Positions 45,122 to 53,688 of a stretch of 64,000 nucleotides of DNA are shown here, piece after piece. How positions within the stretch are numbered: position 1 is the first letter of the stretch; every line of letters begins with the position of its first letter. Both the position numbers and the translations under genes were made by a program. The notes beneath the pieces were generated by a model. The model saw nothing but the letters and a program-made list of their open reading frames with translations. It was not told where the DNA came from and searched no databases. Origin of the DNA: Desulfomicrobium sp. UBA5193. GTDB lineage: Bacteria > Desulfobacterota > Desulfovibrionia > Desulfovibrionales > Desulfomicrobiaceae. The DNA is taken from the NCBI GenBank assembly GCA_002412965.1, contig DHWB01000011.1, forward strand, positions 310,001 to 374,000, given 5' to 3'.

Positions 45122-45164
45122 GCGCCCCCCGGAAAACATGTTTTCCGGGGGGCGCGCTTTTTTT
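45122..45164 (+). terminator. Strong terminator after ackA
   Basis: Perfect palindrome of 17-base arms, GCGCCCCCCGGAAAACA and its complement TGTTTTCCGGGGGGCGC, then GCG and seven T. Begins 25 bases after the stop. Confidence 0.95.
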
Positions 45165-45267
45165 GCGCAACCTCCCACGGCGTCATGACAGGCCCGGAGC
45201 CCTCGCGGTTCGCGCGTGACCGGAAATCTGTTCATCGCTTCAAAGACATGTCGCGTTGGTGAGTCGT

Positions 45268-46473
45268 TCAGAGAATGTTGGCGAGTATCTTATCGGAGTG
45301 CTGATCTTGAATCAGCTTGAAGGCGCGCGTCGTCAGTTGCCGGCAGAGCACGGGATCACGAAGTAGTCGGACACAGGCGGAGGCGAATTCGTCCGCGTTT
45401 TGGGCAATGAGTGCATGGACTCCATCGACAGCGGCGATGCCTTCGATTCCTTCCGGTGTGGAGACGAGCGGGCGTTGGTACGCGAAGGCTTCAAGAATTT
45501 TGATGCGTGTCCCGCCTCCGGCCCTCAGGGGAACGACTACCGCGTCTGCCCGGGCGTAATGGGGAGTCAGGTCGTTCACCCAACCGAGCAACCGCGCGTG
45601 GGGTTGATTCGTGAGCGCCATTTTCAGCGTGCGGGGAGCCCCGCTCCCGACTATCTCGAATGTTACAGGGCGGCGAATCTGCGCGTGGATGCGCGGCAGA
45701 ATGTCTCGACAAAAATGGAGGACCGCGTCGGAGTTCGGAGCATAGCCGAGATTTCCGACAAAGAGCAGCTGAAGGCCTTTGTGCGGAGTGGCCTCCGGGA
45801 TGTTCCCGATGCTCATGATATTGGGGAGCACTTCCGGCGAGGGATGCAGACCAAGTTTTTGGATCCGTTCTTGGTCACTTTGCGAACATGCGAAGAGCCG
45901 GTCGAATCGGTGCAGATGCTCCCGTTCAATTTGCTCGTATTGGCGGGCTTCCATTTCAAGTTGTGTTGCCCCAGCGTTGTCGCCGCTTGCTTTGTACACG
46001 GCCGCGAGGCGACCGCGAGTCATCGATTCGAGATCATCGAGGTCGAGCTGGCACTGCCGCCACGATGCTTTTGCGCGCAGATGATTCAGGAGCGGCGCCA
46101 TATACAAGCGAAACACATGCGCAATCTCGAATTCGCGGACCTGGAACGGAAGTGCGACATCCGTACGAGCGATTCTGTCCCATTCGTATGGTTTCGGGAA
46201 CAGCAGTCTGTATGCGCTCGGCCAGCGTGCGGCGATACGGCGTATGCGGGCGTCGCGGCGGTTCCAAAGGCCGATGGGCAGGAAAGCTGTCTCTGCGCAC
46301 AATGCATGCAAGGATGCGCGGGCTTCAGCATCTGCGGGCGGGTGATTCAAGACGAGGAGGAAGACCCGGTATCGCTGCGCGAGAGCGCGCAGGATAGCGT
46401 GGGCACGCATGCCAAGTCCGTGTCCGGTGGACGTCGGCGCTGTCGGCGAGAGGAAGAGCAACGGCGGCTTCAC
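45268..46473 (-). CDS. Glycosyltransferase, GT4-type
   Basis: 401 residues, GT-B fold. N-terminal half begins PPLLFLSPTAPTSTGHGLGM (an acceptor-domain start). C-terminal nucleotide-sugar half has LLFVGNLGYAPNSDAVLHF, LLGWVNDLTPHYARADAVVV and PLRAGGGTRIKILEAFAYQR with the conserved E of GT4, then PLVSTPEGIEGI. It resembles the sugar transferases associated with exopolysaccharide clusters. Start: GTG 46473 overlaps the TGA of the upstream gene (GTGA) and has AAGGGA 7 bases before; an open frame further upstream is not needed. Last gene of the six-gene operon; no terminator is evident after it. Donor and acceptor sugars unknown. Confidence 0.82.
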   Translation of the reverse strand: MKPPLLFLSPTAPTSTGHGLGMRAHAILRALAQRYRVFLLVLNHPPADAEARASLHALCAETAFLPIGLWNRRDARIRRIAARWPSAYRLLFPKPYEWDRIARTDVALPFQVREFEIAHVFRLYMAPLLNHLRAKASWRQCQLDLDDLESMTRGRLAAVYKASGDNAGATQLEMEARQYEQIEREHLHRFDRLFACSQSDQERIQKLGLHPSPEVLPNIMSIGNIPEATPHKGLQLLFVGNLGYAPNSDAVLHFCRDILPRIHAQIRRPVTFEIVGSGAPRTLKMALTNQPHARLLGWVNDLTPHYARADAVVVPLRAGGGTRIKILEAFAYQRPLVSTPEGIEGIAAVDGVHALIAQNADEFASACVRLLRDPVLCRQLTTRAFKLIQDQHSDKILANIL

Positions 46474-47423
46474 GACAAATTCCCTTGCCGTGATCCGGAG
46501 AGGATGCGCCTGCGGCCTCGAACCAGCGCTTCCTGCATCCAGCCGAGCCCCCAACCGGCGATGTCCGCAAGCAGATGCGTGGAAGGACGTGGTGAACGCG
46601 GCATGTCAGGAAGGAAGGGACGAGCCAGCAGGCTGAACGTGTTCTCGCCCCCACGAATGCTCGACTCCGTGAACTGCCCTGCGTGGATATCGGAAAAATC
46701 GAGACGACTCCTGGACCACCAGAGATGCGCCCAGAGATGGATGCTCGCGACAGTGTCGTCCACCGTTTCACGTCCATCGAGCAGTCGCCGCAGATCCTCG
46801 CGAGTCCACATGAAAGGATAGAAGGTGTGAGGTGGCTCGATGTGCACGAGACTCGGATACGCATCCGCAAGCTCGGAGGGCAGGATGGTGGAGTGCCTGC
46901 TCCACGACCCGTCGAAGGTTGCTTCCATCCTGTCGCGCCACATGGCGCCAAACTCGGCCTGCGGTTGCGCCATGATCAGGGCGTTGCATACGGACTTGCA
47001 GGTGATTCCTGTTTTTTGGCAGCAGATGTCATCCTCGCGGCCGAGGACGAATGGCTGCTGAAACAGATTCGGCGATATCGGGTTGACGAAGATTGTGTCG
47101 ATATCAGCATAAACTCCACCATGCCGGAGCAAGACATCGAGTCTTACGAAATCGGACTCGTGGGCATAGCTGTAGGCTTCGACGCGTGGATCGCTATAGC
47201 GGAGGCGGATTTTTGGTCTGCGAATGCGGATGGGCGTGATCCGCTCGCGAATGAGCTCCCAGTACTCTCCCCACGGTTCATGGTGGTAGTGGAAGAGCAG
47301 CCGATCGGGCCGGTTGACGCGCAGGCATGACTCAAGGGCGAGGTAGTGGATGAGGTGGAATGGCCTAGTTTGGGGTTTGAGCCCGAATACGAAATGAAAC
47401 AGGTTCGGAATCCTGGAGGTCAT
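46470..47423 (-). CDS. Glycosyltransferase with DXD motif (GT32/capsular type)
   Basis: 317 residues. It opens MTSRIPNLFHFVFGLKPQ (IPxxxHF, the GT32-like start), and the DXD-type metal and nucleotide-sugar site reads LRHGGVYADIDTIFV near residue 105, preceded by SYAHESDFVRLDVL. Known: such enzymes add mannose- or galactose-type sugars in outer-surface or capsular glycans. ATG 47423 overlaps the stop of the upstream gene (ATGA) and follows GGAGGT. A basic C-terminal tail (RGRRRILSGSR) could bind membrane phospholipid. The long open frame upstream of the ATG belongs to the neighbour in another frame. Confidence 0.8.
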   Translation of the reverse strand: MTSRIPNLFHFVFGLKPQTRPFHLIHYLALESCLRVNRPDRLLFHYHHEPWGEYWELIRERITPIRIRRPKIRLRYSDPRVEAYSYAHESDFVRLDVLLRHGGVYADIDTIFVNPISPNLFQQPFVLGREDDICCQKTGITCKSVCNALIMAQPQAEFGAMWRDRMEATFDGSWSRHSTILPSELADAYPSLVHIEPPHTFYPFMWTREDLRRLLDGRETVDDTVASIHLWAHLWWSRSRLDFSDIHAGQFTESSIRGGENTFSLLARPFLPDMPRSPRPSTHLLADIAGWGLGWMQEALVRGRRRILSGSRQGNLS

Positions 47424-48589
47424 GGTTTTGCGGCCGCTGCGGGGCGGTGTCCGGCGTCGGAATTGAGGATTTGCATGAATTGAGCGACCATTGCGCGTTC
47501 GTTGTAGCGCTTGAGGATGTTGGATTGCAATTGCCGGCCACGGGCTGCGGCCTCGTCCCGGTTCGCGACGACGTGTCTCATCAGGCGTCCTGCGTGCACG
47601 AGATCGGGTTGCGCCCATTTTTGGTCCGGCGAGAATGATGGTTTGCCCTGGTCGTCGTTTACGGGAACCAAGCGGCACCGGACCAGACAGGCGGCATCCG
47701 GGTGCAGGTAATCAAGGGACCCGCCGAAGGCGGTGGCGATGACGGGTTTGCCATACGCCGCTGCGTCGAACGCGCCGATTCCCCAACCTTCACCGTGACT
47801 GAGCGAGACGTAACAGTCGGCGCGCGCATGCAGGCGCAGGAGGTCCGATTCGGACAAGTCCTGAGTGAGGAGGATAAGCCTTGCCGGATTGAGGTATTCA
47901 CCCAGGATGGCGCGTGTCTCGACGACGGTGGAAGCGCAATTTGTCCATGCGGACTTCGTTGTGAAGTTTCGCGCTCCCGTTTTGACAACCAGGGTCACGG
48001 AGTCGGTGGCCGTGAACGTGTCGAGGTAGCACTTGATCAGGTTGCGCAACCCTTTGCGGGGAGTCCATGAATCAACGGTAAAGAACACGAAATCATCAGT
48101 GCGAATTGGAACTGGTGGCGGTCCCTGTGGTGGATTGGGATCAATGGCGATGTGGGGGAGAACCTCCACGGGCACGCGCAGAGCCGCACGTTCGAAGACG
48201 TGTTTGTTCCACGTGGAGGGGACGATCACCACGTCTGCGAGTTCGAGAAAAAAACGCCAGTGATGTGGGATGCGGTCCGTCTCCCAGGTTGTATAGAGAA
48301 TGAACCGTTTGTCCGGTTCCATTTGCCGCCAGCGCAGGGCGTACTCCGGGACGAGATGGAGGACGACTGTGTCGTACGGGATGTCCCGGCGGCAGAAAGG
48401 GTCAAGTGCGGGATCTCCGGTGCTTCCCTTCTGCAGCGGTTCAAACCAGAGGTCCCAGCTTTGACCGTTGACCATCGGCGTCCAGGTGAAAGGAATCCCG
48501 GCGGTTTCTAATCCAAGCAGCAGACGGCGCGCGGCGGTGCCGTAACCGCTATGTCCGTGCGCGCTTATGTAGCGGATGCCCTGTGTCAT
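47420..48589 (-). CDS. Glycosyltransferase, GT4-type
   Basis: 389 residues. N-terminal acceptor region with GIRYISAHGHSGYGTAARRL, DTVVLHLVPEY and YTTWETDRIPHHW; Rossmann-type donor region with FFTVDSWTPRKGLRNLI and HARADCYVSLSHGEGWGI followed by DAAAYGKPVIATAFGGS. The EGWGI..D..A.GKPVI pattern is that of GT4 retaining glycosyltransferases. Starts ATG 48589, overlapping the stop of the ABC transporter gene in ATGA. The IVPSTWNKHVFERA segment resembles enzymes that use GDP- or UDP-sugars on lipid-linked acceptors; the substrate is not known. Confidence 0.82.
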   Translation of the reverse strand: MTQGIRYISAHGHSGYGTAARRLLLGLETAGIPFTWTPMVNGQSWDLWFEPLQKGSTGDPALDPFCRRDIPYDTVVLHLVPEYALRWRQMEPDKRFILYTTWETDRIPHHWRFFLELADVVIVPSTWNKHVFERAALRVPVEVLPHIAIDPNPPQGPPPVPIRTDDFVFFTVDSWTPRKGLRNLIKCYLDTFTATDSVTLVVKTGARNFTTKSAWTNCASTVVETRAILGEYLNPARLILLTQDLSESDLLRLHARADCYVSLSHGEGWGIGAFDAAAYGKPVIATAFGGSLDYLHPDAACLVRCRLVPVNDDQGKPSFSPDQKWAQPDLVHAGRLMRHVVANRDEAAARGRQLQSNILKRYNERAMVAQFMQILNSDAGHRPAAAAKP

Positions 48590-50385
48590 TGGGGCGCTCC
48601 ATCGCTTTTACCGACCGATAGTCGCGCCGTGGCATAACCCGGTTTTTTCAATTCCAAGGTGTGATCGACATCACGCAGAATCCCCGGGCGGTGTGACACT
48701 ATGATCACGGTGCAGCGTCCTTTGAGAGCTTTCAACGTGTTGACGACCGCCTCCTCGGTTGCTTCATCCAGATTGGCCGAGGGTTCGTCCAGCACGAGCA
48801 GCCGGGGGTCGCGCAGGAAGGCGCGGGCGATGGTCAGACGCTGTTTCTGACCGGACGAGAGTCCGCTTCCGTCTTCACGGATCATGGAGTCGATGCCCTG
48901 CGGGAGGGAGTCGACGAACGTGTCCAGGCGCACCGTGCGCAGCGCCTGGCGGACAGTGTCTTCCTGCGGCTGTTCGGGCATCCCGTAGGTGAGGTTTTCA
49001 AGTATGGAACCTTGAATGAGGTAGGGTTCCGGGCCGACGTACGCGATTGAGGCAGCATTCTGCGCGTAATATGACGCGCAGTCCGCTTCGTTGATGAGAA
49101 CGCGGCCTTGAGTTGGCGAGTAGATGCCGAGGATGATGCCGAGCAGGGTGCTTTTGCCCGAACCGTTGGGGCCGATGATGCCGAACTGGGATCCCGACGG
49201 GATGTCGAGGGAGAGGTCCTCTATCACAGGTTCGTCGGACTCCGGCCAATAAAATGAGATGTTCTCGGTCCGGACATGCGGGGGGGCGGCGGGTTCGGGC
49301 TGTTGCGGGGCCGCTCGAAAAACATGTGCGGAAGGGGCGGGAGGCGTTGCATCCATGCGCCAGAGCGAGACATGCCGCTCGGATTGGAAGGCGTCATCAA
49401 GCTCTTGTGGCGAAAGGGCCCGGAAGAGCCGGAGGGACTCGCGGAACTGCGGATGGAAGGTGAAGAGGCCGCCCATGAGGTTTGAGCCATTTGCCAGGCG
49501 TTGCTCCAGGCGCACGAAGAGGTAGAGAAAGGCCACAAAGTTCGTGGCGGAGGTATCGAAGAGTCGAAAATGCGCGACAACCATCGCGGCGATGATGACG
49601 ATTCCGAGAACCGGCATCAACGCCCCTCCGAGATTGCCGAAGAGATACGCGAGGACGCTGTCGCGGTAATAGCGGTGGATCGCATTGAGGAGTCGCTCGT
49701 GCTCGACATCCTGCATGCGCAGCACCTTGATGAGGATCCAATTCCTCGTCACGCGCAGCTTCGTGGTTTCAAGGCTCTGGCCGGCTTCCGGCACCCTGCT
49801 CGCGATCCGGTTCGTGAAGCGGTTGGTGTACAGGACCAGACCGCCCATGATCCCAAGGCCCAGAAGGCCAATGAGCGATTCGCCCCAGGCCAGGCCGACC
49901 ATGCACGCGATCATCACCATGGCCTGGACGCAGAACGATGTCATTTGCGCGAGATAGAACACAAAGGATGTCGCTTTTGGAAAACACTCGGACATGTAGA
50001 AGTTGATCCTGCTCAAGGGCATGGCGTACAGATGCTCCTGCTTCAGGATGATGTAGCCGAGCAGCATCTTGAAGCGGGCGTTGGTTCGCTCCGTGAGCAT
50101 CATTTTGGAGTGGTATGAAGCGACCTGCGCGGCGGCGCGGAGCACGCCCACAGCCAGGAGCAGCGCCCACGTGCCCAGTGAGGAGAATGTCTGCACCTGG
50201 ATCGGCCACCAGGCAGGCAGGTGCGCCTCCGTGGTGAAGCCGAGGGAAAACAGGAATGCCACGAGGAAGAAGGCGATCACATACTCGGTCATCGACAGCA
50301 CGAGCGAGGAGATCATGCCAACCGCGTACAGTCCGACGCCGTGCCGCCCAAGAAGCCGAAAGACTGCCTGATTGTCGGGGTTCAT
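48586..50385 (-). CDS. ABC exporter (fused membrane and ATPase domains)
   Basis: 599 residues. Six membrane segments in the first about 320 residues, a Pro/Ala-rich linker (APSAHVFRAAPQQPEPAAPP), then an ATPase domain: Walker A GPNGSGKST near 405, signature LSSGQKQRLTI, Walker B LLVLDEPSANLDE, H-loop IVSHRPG. The Q-loop lacks its usual Gln: the stretch reads VGPEPYLIQGS where VPQxPFLF is common. Type IV (MsbA-like) exporters move lipids, peptides or lipid-linked glycans. ATG 50385 overlaps the stop of the GT2 gene; GGAAGGG lies upstream. Its place among glycosyltransferases suggests export of a lipid-linked glycan; this is inference. Confidence 0.88.
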   Translation of the reverse strand: MNPDNQAVFRLLGRHGVGLYAVGMISSLVLSMTEYVIAFFLVAFLFSLGFTTEAHLPAWWPIQVQTFSSLGTWALLLAVGVLRAAAQVASYHSKMMLTERTNARFKMLLGYIILKQEHLYAMPLSRINFYMSECFPKATSFVFYLAQMTSFCVQAMVMIACMVGLAWGESLIGLLGLGIMGGLVLYTNRFTNRIASRVPEAGQSLETTKLRVTRNWILIKVLRMQDVEHERLLNAIHRYYRDSVLAYLFGNLGGALMPVLGIVIIAAMVVAHFRLFDTSATNFVAFLYLFVRLEQRLANGSNLMGGLFTFHPQFRESLRLFRALSPQELDDAFQSERHVSLWRMDATPPAPSAHVFRAAPQQPEPAAPPHVRTENISFYWPESDEPVIEDLSLDIPSGSQFGIIGPNGSGKSTLLGIILGIYSPTQGRVLINEADCASYYAQNAASIAYVGPEPYLIQGSILENLTYGMPEQPQEDTVRQALRTVRLDTFVDSLPQGIDSMIREDGSGLSSGQKQRLTIARAFLRDPRLLVLDEPSANLDEATEEAVVNTLKALKGRCTVIIVSHRPGILRDVDHTLELKKPGYATARLSVGKSDGAPQ

Positions 50386-51296
50386 GGCGTCCCTTCCTTG
50401 CGCGAGGCTCCCACGGCGATACCTGCCGCCCAGGCTGCCCGATAGAGCAGAAACAGCGGCGCGAGCAGGATGGTTTTGACCGGAGCGACGGGATACCATC
50501 GTTTCATGGTGACCCACGTTTCATTGAGCATGCGTAGCGGTGCATTGAGATAAAACAGAACGGGATGATCCGGGAAAAGCCAGCAGCGTTGCGAGCGGCG
50601 GCCAGGCAGATAGACACTGCGGACATTGAGCCCCCACGTATAGAACTTGATCATGATCGCGGGCAAAGATTCCCGTCCGGTGATGTAGACACCCGCATCC
50701 GGATTGAAGAGTATCTTGAGCCCTGCGCGGACTGCGCGCTGGTTCCATTCAAAATCCTCCAGCGTCAGCAGGGATTCATCCATCGGTCCGATCTGTTCAA
50801 AGAGCTCCCGCCGGAAAGCCAGATTGCCCGCTGGCTGAAAGGTCGACTCCCGTTTTGGCAGGCCATCATGCCAGTTGAAGAGGGCCGTGGCGTTCTCGGC
50901 GAAGGCGAGCAGACTGCGCTGCTCGATGTCATGCACGATCGCTCCGCCGGAGATGCCCACATCCGGACGGGCATCAAGAGTTTCCAGATGCGTGGCCAGG
51001 ACTCGCGGGTGCATTGGGCGCGTATCCGAATCGAGAAATACGATCACATCGCCATTCGAGGCGCGAACGCCGGCGTTTCGGGCCGCGGCCGGGCCGGGCG
51101 TCTGTTCGGCGACGTACCGTATCGGCAGAGAACGCAGCACTCTGGCTGTCCCGTCGGTGCTGAGATTGTCGACGGCGATGATCTCAAGCGTGGTGGCCTC
51201 TGGCAGCTGTTGCTGGAGGAGGGACATGACGAGGCGCGCGATGGTGCCCTCGGAATTGCGGCACGGTATGACGACGGAGACGAGGCGCATGGTCAT
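50382..51296 (-). CDS. Family 2 glycosyltransferase
   Basis: 304 residues. GT-A fold: RLVSVVIPCRNSEGTIARLV at the N-terminus, VDNLSTDGTARVL, and the DXD motif VIVFLDSDTRPMHP; then GNLAFRRELFEQIG and LLTLEDFEWNQRAVRAGL (the catalytic base region with ED). Hydrophobic C-terminal segments (LLAPLFLLYRAAWAAGIAV) suggest membrane association. The ATG at 51296 overlaps the stop of the upstream fusion gene in ATGA. GT2 enzymes with this arrangement often elongate polysaccharides or glycosylate lipid carriers. A second start ATG lies two codons later. Confidence 0.85.
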   Translation of the reverse strand: MTMRLVSVVIPCRNSEGTIARLVMSLLQQQLPEATTLEIIAVDNLSTDGTARVLRSLPIRYVAEQTPGPAAARNAGVRASNGDVIVFLDSDTRPMHPRVLATHLETLDARPDVGISGGAIVHDIEQRSLLAFAENATALFNWHDGLPKRESTFQPAGNLAFRRELFEQIGPMDESLLTLEDFEWNQRAVRAGLKILFNPDAGVYITGRESLPAIMIKFYTWGLNVRSVYLPGRRSQRCWLFPDHPVLFYLNAPLRMLNETWVTMKRWYPVAPVKTILLAPLFLLYRAAWAAGIAVGASRKEGTP

Positions 51297-53344
51297 TTGG
51301 GCTTACCTTCCCGGGAGTAGCATACGCGGTGGGGGTTGTAGCAGGCCGCATCGGCGAGGGCGGTCTGGAGTGATTCGTATACATGGTGAGGATTCTGATT
51401 TTTGTCGTTGGGGGCGGGCAATCCGAGTTTTTGGAAGATTTGGACGGTTTTCGACAGGCCGTCGGGAACAAGACCGTCTGCCCTCCAACTTGAGGCCAGG
51501 GTCTGGAAGCCTTCAAGGAAGGCTCGCGTATCGAGGCAACCGGAAAAACCCGTGCGGCTGGTGAAAAGAAAATGATGGAGTTGTTTTGCGGCGAAGACCC
51601 CTTTGCGGGGTACAGGAACGAGGGAGGCGATATCCATCATGATGCGTACGTATTTTTCGTGCTCCCTTCGGTCCGGACCTGCCGTGGCGCGTCTGAGCAG
51701 AAAATCGGCGGCGTCGCGAACAGCGCCAACCGCGCTTCGACCGAGCACCGGAGTCCAATTCTCTATTTTTGTGCCCACGATTTCAATGCTGAACAATGCG
51801 ATCCATTCCCGTCGACTGCGCCCGTCCTTTTCCGCGAACATCATGGCCCGGGCGGCCCGCACCAGCGCGCTGGCGCAAAGGTCGGCATATGTTTCCGGGT
51901 TGAGAGGAGCGGCCGTCAGGGACCGATACGCATGGAGGAGGGCGCTGAAACCCCTCGGGGCGGGCAGTCCGCGCAATGTGCCGATGATGTCGGTGGACCC
52001 TGCGATCACCGCGCCGCCAGCGGTGGTAAGGTGACGGGTCAGAAGCGGTTTCCAGACGAGTCCGATGTCCGCGCATGCGCAACGTGGCGGCAGGCTTGCC
52101 ATCAGGCGGTCAAGTTTCGGACGCGCGAGCTTGAGGGATGCGTCCGTCAAGCGGGGAGTGACGACAAACAGATCATAGTCGCTCAAGAGCAACTCGTTCT
52201 CCGGGCCTGTGGCGCGCCCCTCGCCGGCAAAGAGGCTGCCGGTCAGCAGAATGGACGATTTGGGAAAAAGCTCGGCCAGGGAGTTTCCGAGCGTGCGGAG
52301 TTCTGTACGTACGCGGTCGCGCAGGCATTCACACGACGGCGAAAGCAGTGGCGCCCGGTTCAAATCGAGCTCGACCTGATCGCGAAACGCGCCCAGACCA
52401 TCGTGTTCGGTGCAATTTTGATCCGCTGCGAATGAGGGCCCCCGTGAGTACTCATGGAGCCCTCCGGCCAGCCTGCCGAGCGACACGACCTTGTCGAGCA
52501 GCGGATAGGTCAGCGTTTGGAGTGGCGAGTACCGGTGCGCCATGAGTCCCTGTACGACACGGGCTGGGTACAATGCGCACCCGGCGATAGTTCTGGCCAT
52601 GGCGACGGCTGCATGTTTGTGGGAGGACAGCGAAGAGGGAAGGTCCTCATGATGTTTACGGCGGAATCGGGTAAGGCCGGTGCCTTCCCGGAATGCACGG
52701 CAAGCGAAATCTCGGATGCTCCCCGGATGACGATGGGCCACAATGGCTTTCGGATTGTATCGGTAGCGGAAGCGTTCGGAGCGAACCATACGCCAAAAAA
52801 TATCACCATCCTCGCCGAACGCGAAGGCTTCGTCGAACATTCCGATTTCGTCAAATACGGAGCGGCGGTAGGCGATGCTGCCGGTCGCGGCGACGGGAGG
52901 GGACTGCGAAAGCAGACGGAGCTGGCAGATCAGGCGGCGTTCATGGACATATCTCGCAATGGCGTTGACCGGTTCGTGCGGGACGATTTCGCCGACGAAG
53001 CATCCGCATTCCGGATCGTCCGTGCCGACCAGCAGCTCGCGCAGCCAGGATCGGCACGGAACGCAGTCCGCGTCGGTGAAGGCCAGGATGTTCCCGCGCG
53101 CCGCACGGATGCCGGCGTTGCGGGCGATGGCGCGGCCGACCCTGGGTTCATGGACCACGGTGACGGGAAAGGCGGCGGCGAGGGCTGCCGTTTCGTCGGT
53201 CGACCCGTTGTCGACGACGATGATCTCAAACTCGGCGATGCTGTCCTGGGAAGTGAGGGCAGTCAGGCAGTTTTCAATTCTGGAGTCTTCATTGCGAGCC
53301 GGGATGATGACCGATACTTGAGGATTCGGCGAAATTTGCGCCAC
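51293..53344 (-). CDS. GT2 glycosyltransferase fused to nucleotidyltransferase-like domain
   Basis: 683 residues. N-terminal GT2 domain: QVSVIIPARNEDSRIENCL, IIVVDNGSTDETAAL, ILAFTDADCVPCRSWL (DXD), GSIAYRRSVFDEIGMF and GEDGDIFWRMV. After about residue 330 comes an unrelated region: ILLTGSLFAGEG near 365 and LLLSDYDLFVVTPRL near 388, together a GS...DxD pattern as in polymerase-beta-type nucleotidyltransferases, then a long helical tail. I know no family with this fusion; the C-terminal call is by motif only. GTG 53344 is chosen because AAAGGAG lies 5 bases upstream; an open frame extends to 53569 without family sequence. First gene of the six-gene operon. Confidence 0.78.
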   Translation of the reverse strand: MAQISPNPQVSVIIPARNEDSRIENCLTALTSQDSIAEFEIIVVDNGSTDETAALAAAFPVTVVHEPRVGRAIARNAGIRAARGNILAFTDADCVPCRSWLRELLVGTDDPECGCFVGEIVPHEPVNAIARYVHERRLICQLRLLSQSPPVAATGSIAYRRSVFDEIGMFDEAFAFGEDGDIFWRMVRSERFRYRYNPKAIVAHRHPGSIRDFACRAFREGTGLTRFRRKHHEDLPSSLSSHKHAAVAMARTIAGCALYPARVVQGLMAHRYSPLQTLTYPLLDKVVSLGRLAGGLHEYSRGPSFAADQNCTEHDGLGAFRDQVELDLNRAPLLSPSCECLRDRVRTELRTLGNSLAELFPKSSILLTGSLFAGEGRATGPENELLLSDYDLFVVTPRLTDASLKLARPKLDRLMASLPPRCACADIGLVWKPLLTRHLTTAGGAVIAGSTDIIGTLRGLPAPRGFSALLHAYRSLTAAPLNPETYADLCASALVRAARAMMFAEKDGRSRREWIALFSIEIVGTKIENWTPVLGRSAVGAVRDAADFLLRRATAGPDRREHEKYVRIMMDIASLVPVPRKGVFAAKQLHHFLFTSRTGFSGCLDTRAFLEGFQTLASSWRADGLVPDGLSKTVQIFQKLGLPAPNDKNQNPHHVYESLQTALADAACYNPHRVCYSREGKPK

Positions 53345-53688
53345 GCGAACTCCTTTGCAGCGAGCAGGCAATTGTGCCTGACAGTTGAAACCGATTGCCT
53401 CCGAGAGTTGCCGGCAAGGGTTGTTCTGAATTCCAGAGGCAGCCTTTAGCGTATCGGTAACGCTTGGCACAAGCCAAATATGCATCGGGAAATTTGATTG
53501 CAGGAGACGCCTGCACGGCGGCGGACTTCTCCTGTCAACTTTTTTATTCGTAACTTCCGCAGGACGCATCGCGTCCGAATCTTCGCACGAAGTGTTTGAT
53601 ATGTGTTGTTATTTTGAGCAGGTTGTGCAAGCAGGCAGGTGGTGACACTGAAATTGACCACGGGACGTGGCATGTACATGGGGGGCGA
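53345..53688. other. Intergenic region between divergent genes
   Basis: Should hold the promoters of the glycosyltransferase operon (minus) and of the DUF945 gene (plus). A TTGACA on the minus strand at 53533-53538 has no AT-rich -10 at the right distance, so I do not call a promoter. Confidence 0.4.

Noticed and set aside
46034..46821. Plus-strand frames opposite the glycosyltransferase operon
   Set aside because: Arg/Cys-rich products without motifs; shadows of the minus-strand genes, which have clear glycosyltransferase motifs.
53533..53538. TTGACA on the minus strand as -35 of the glycosyltransferase operon
   Set aside because: No AT-rich -10 element 16-18 bases downstream.
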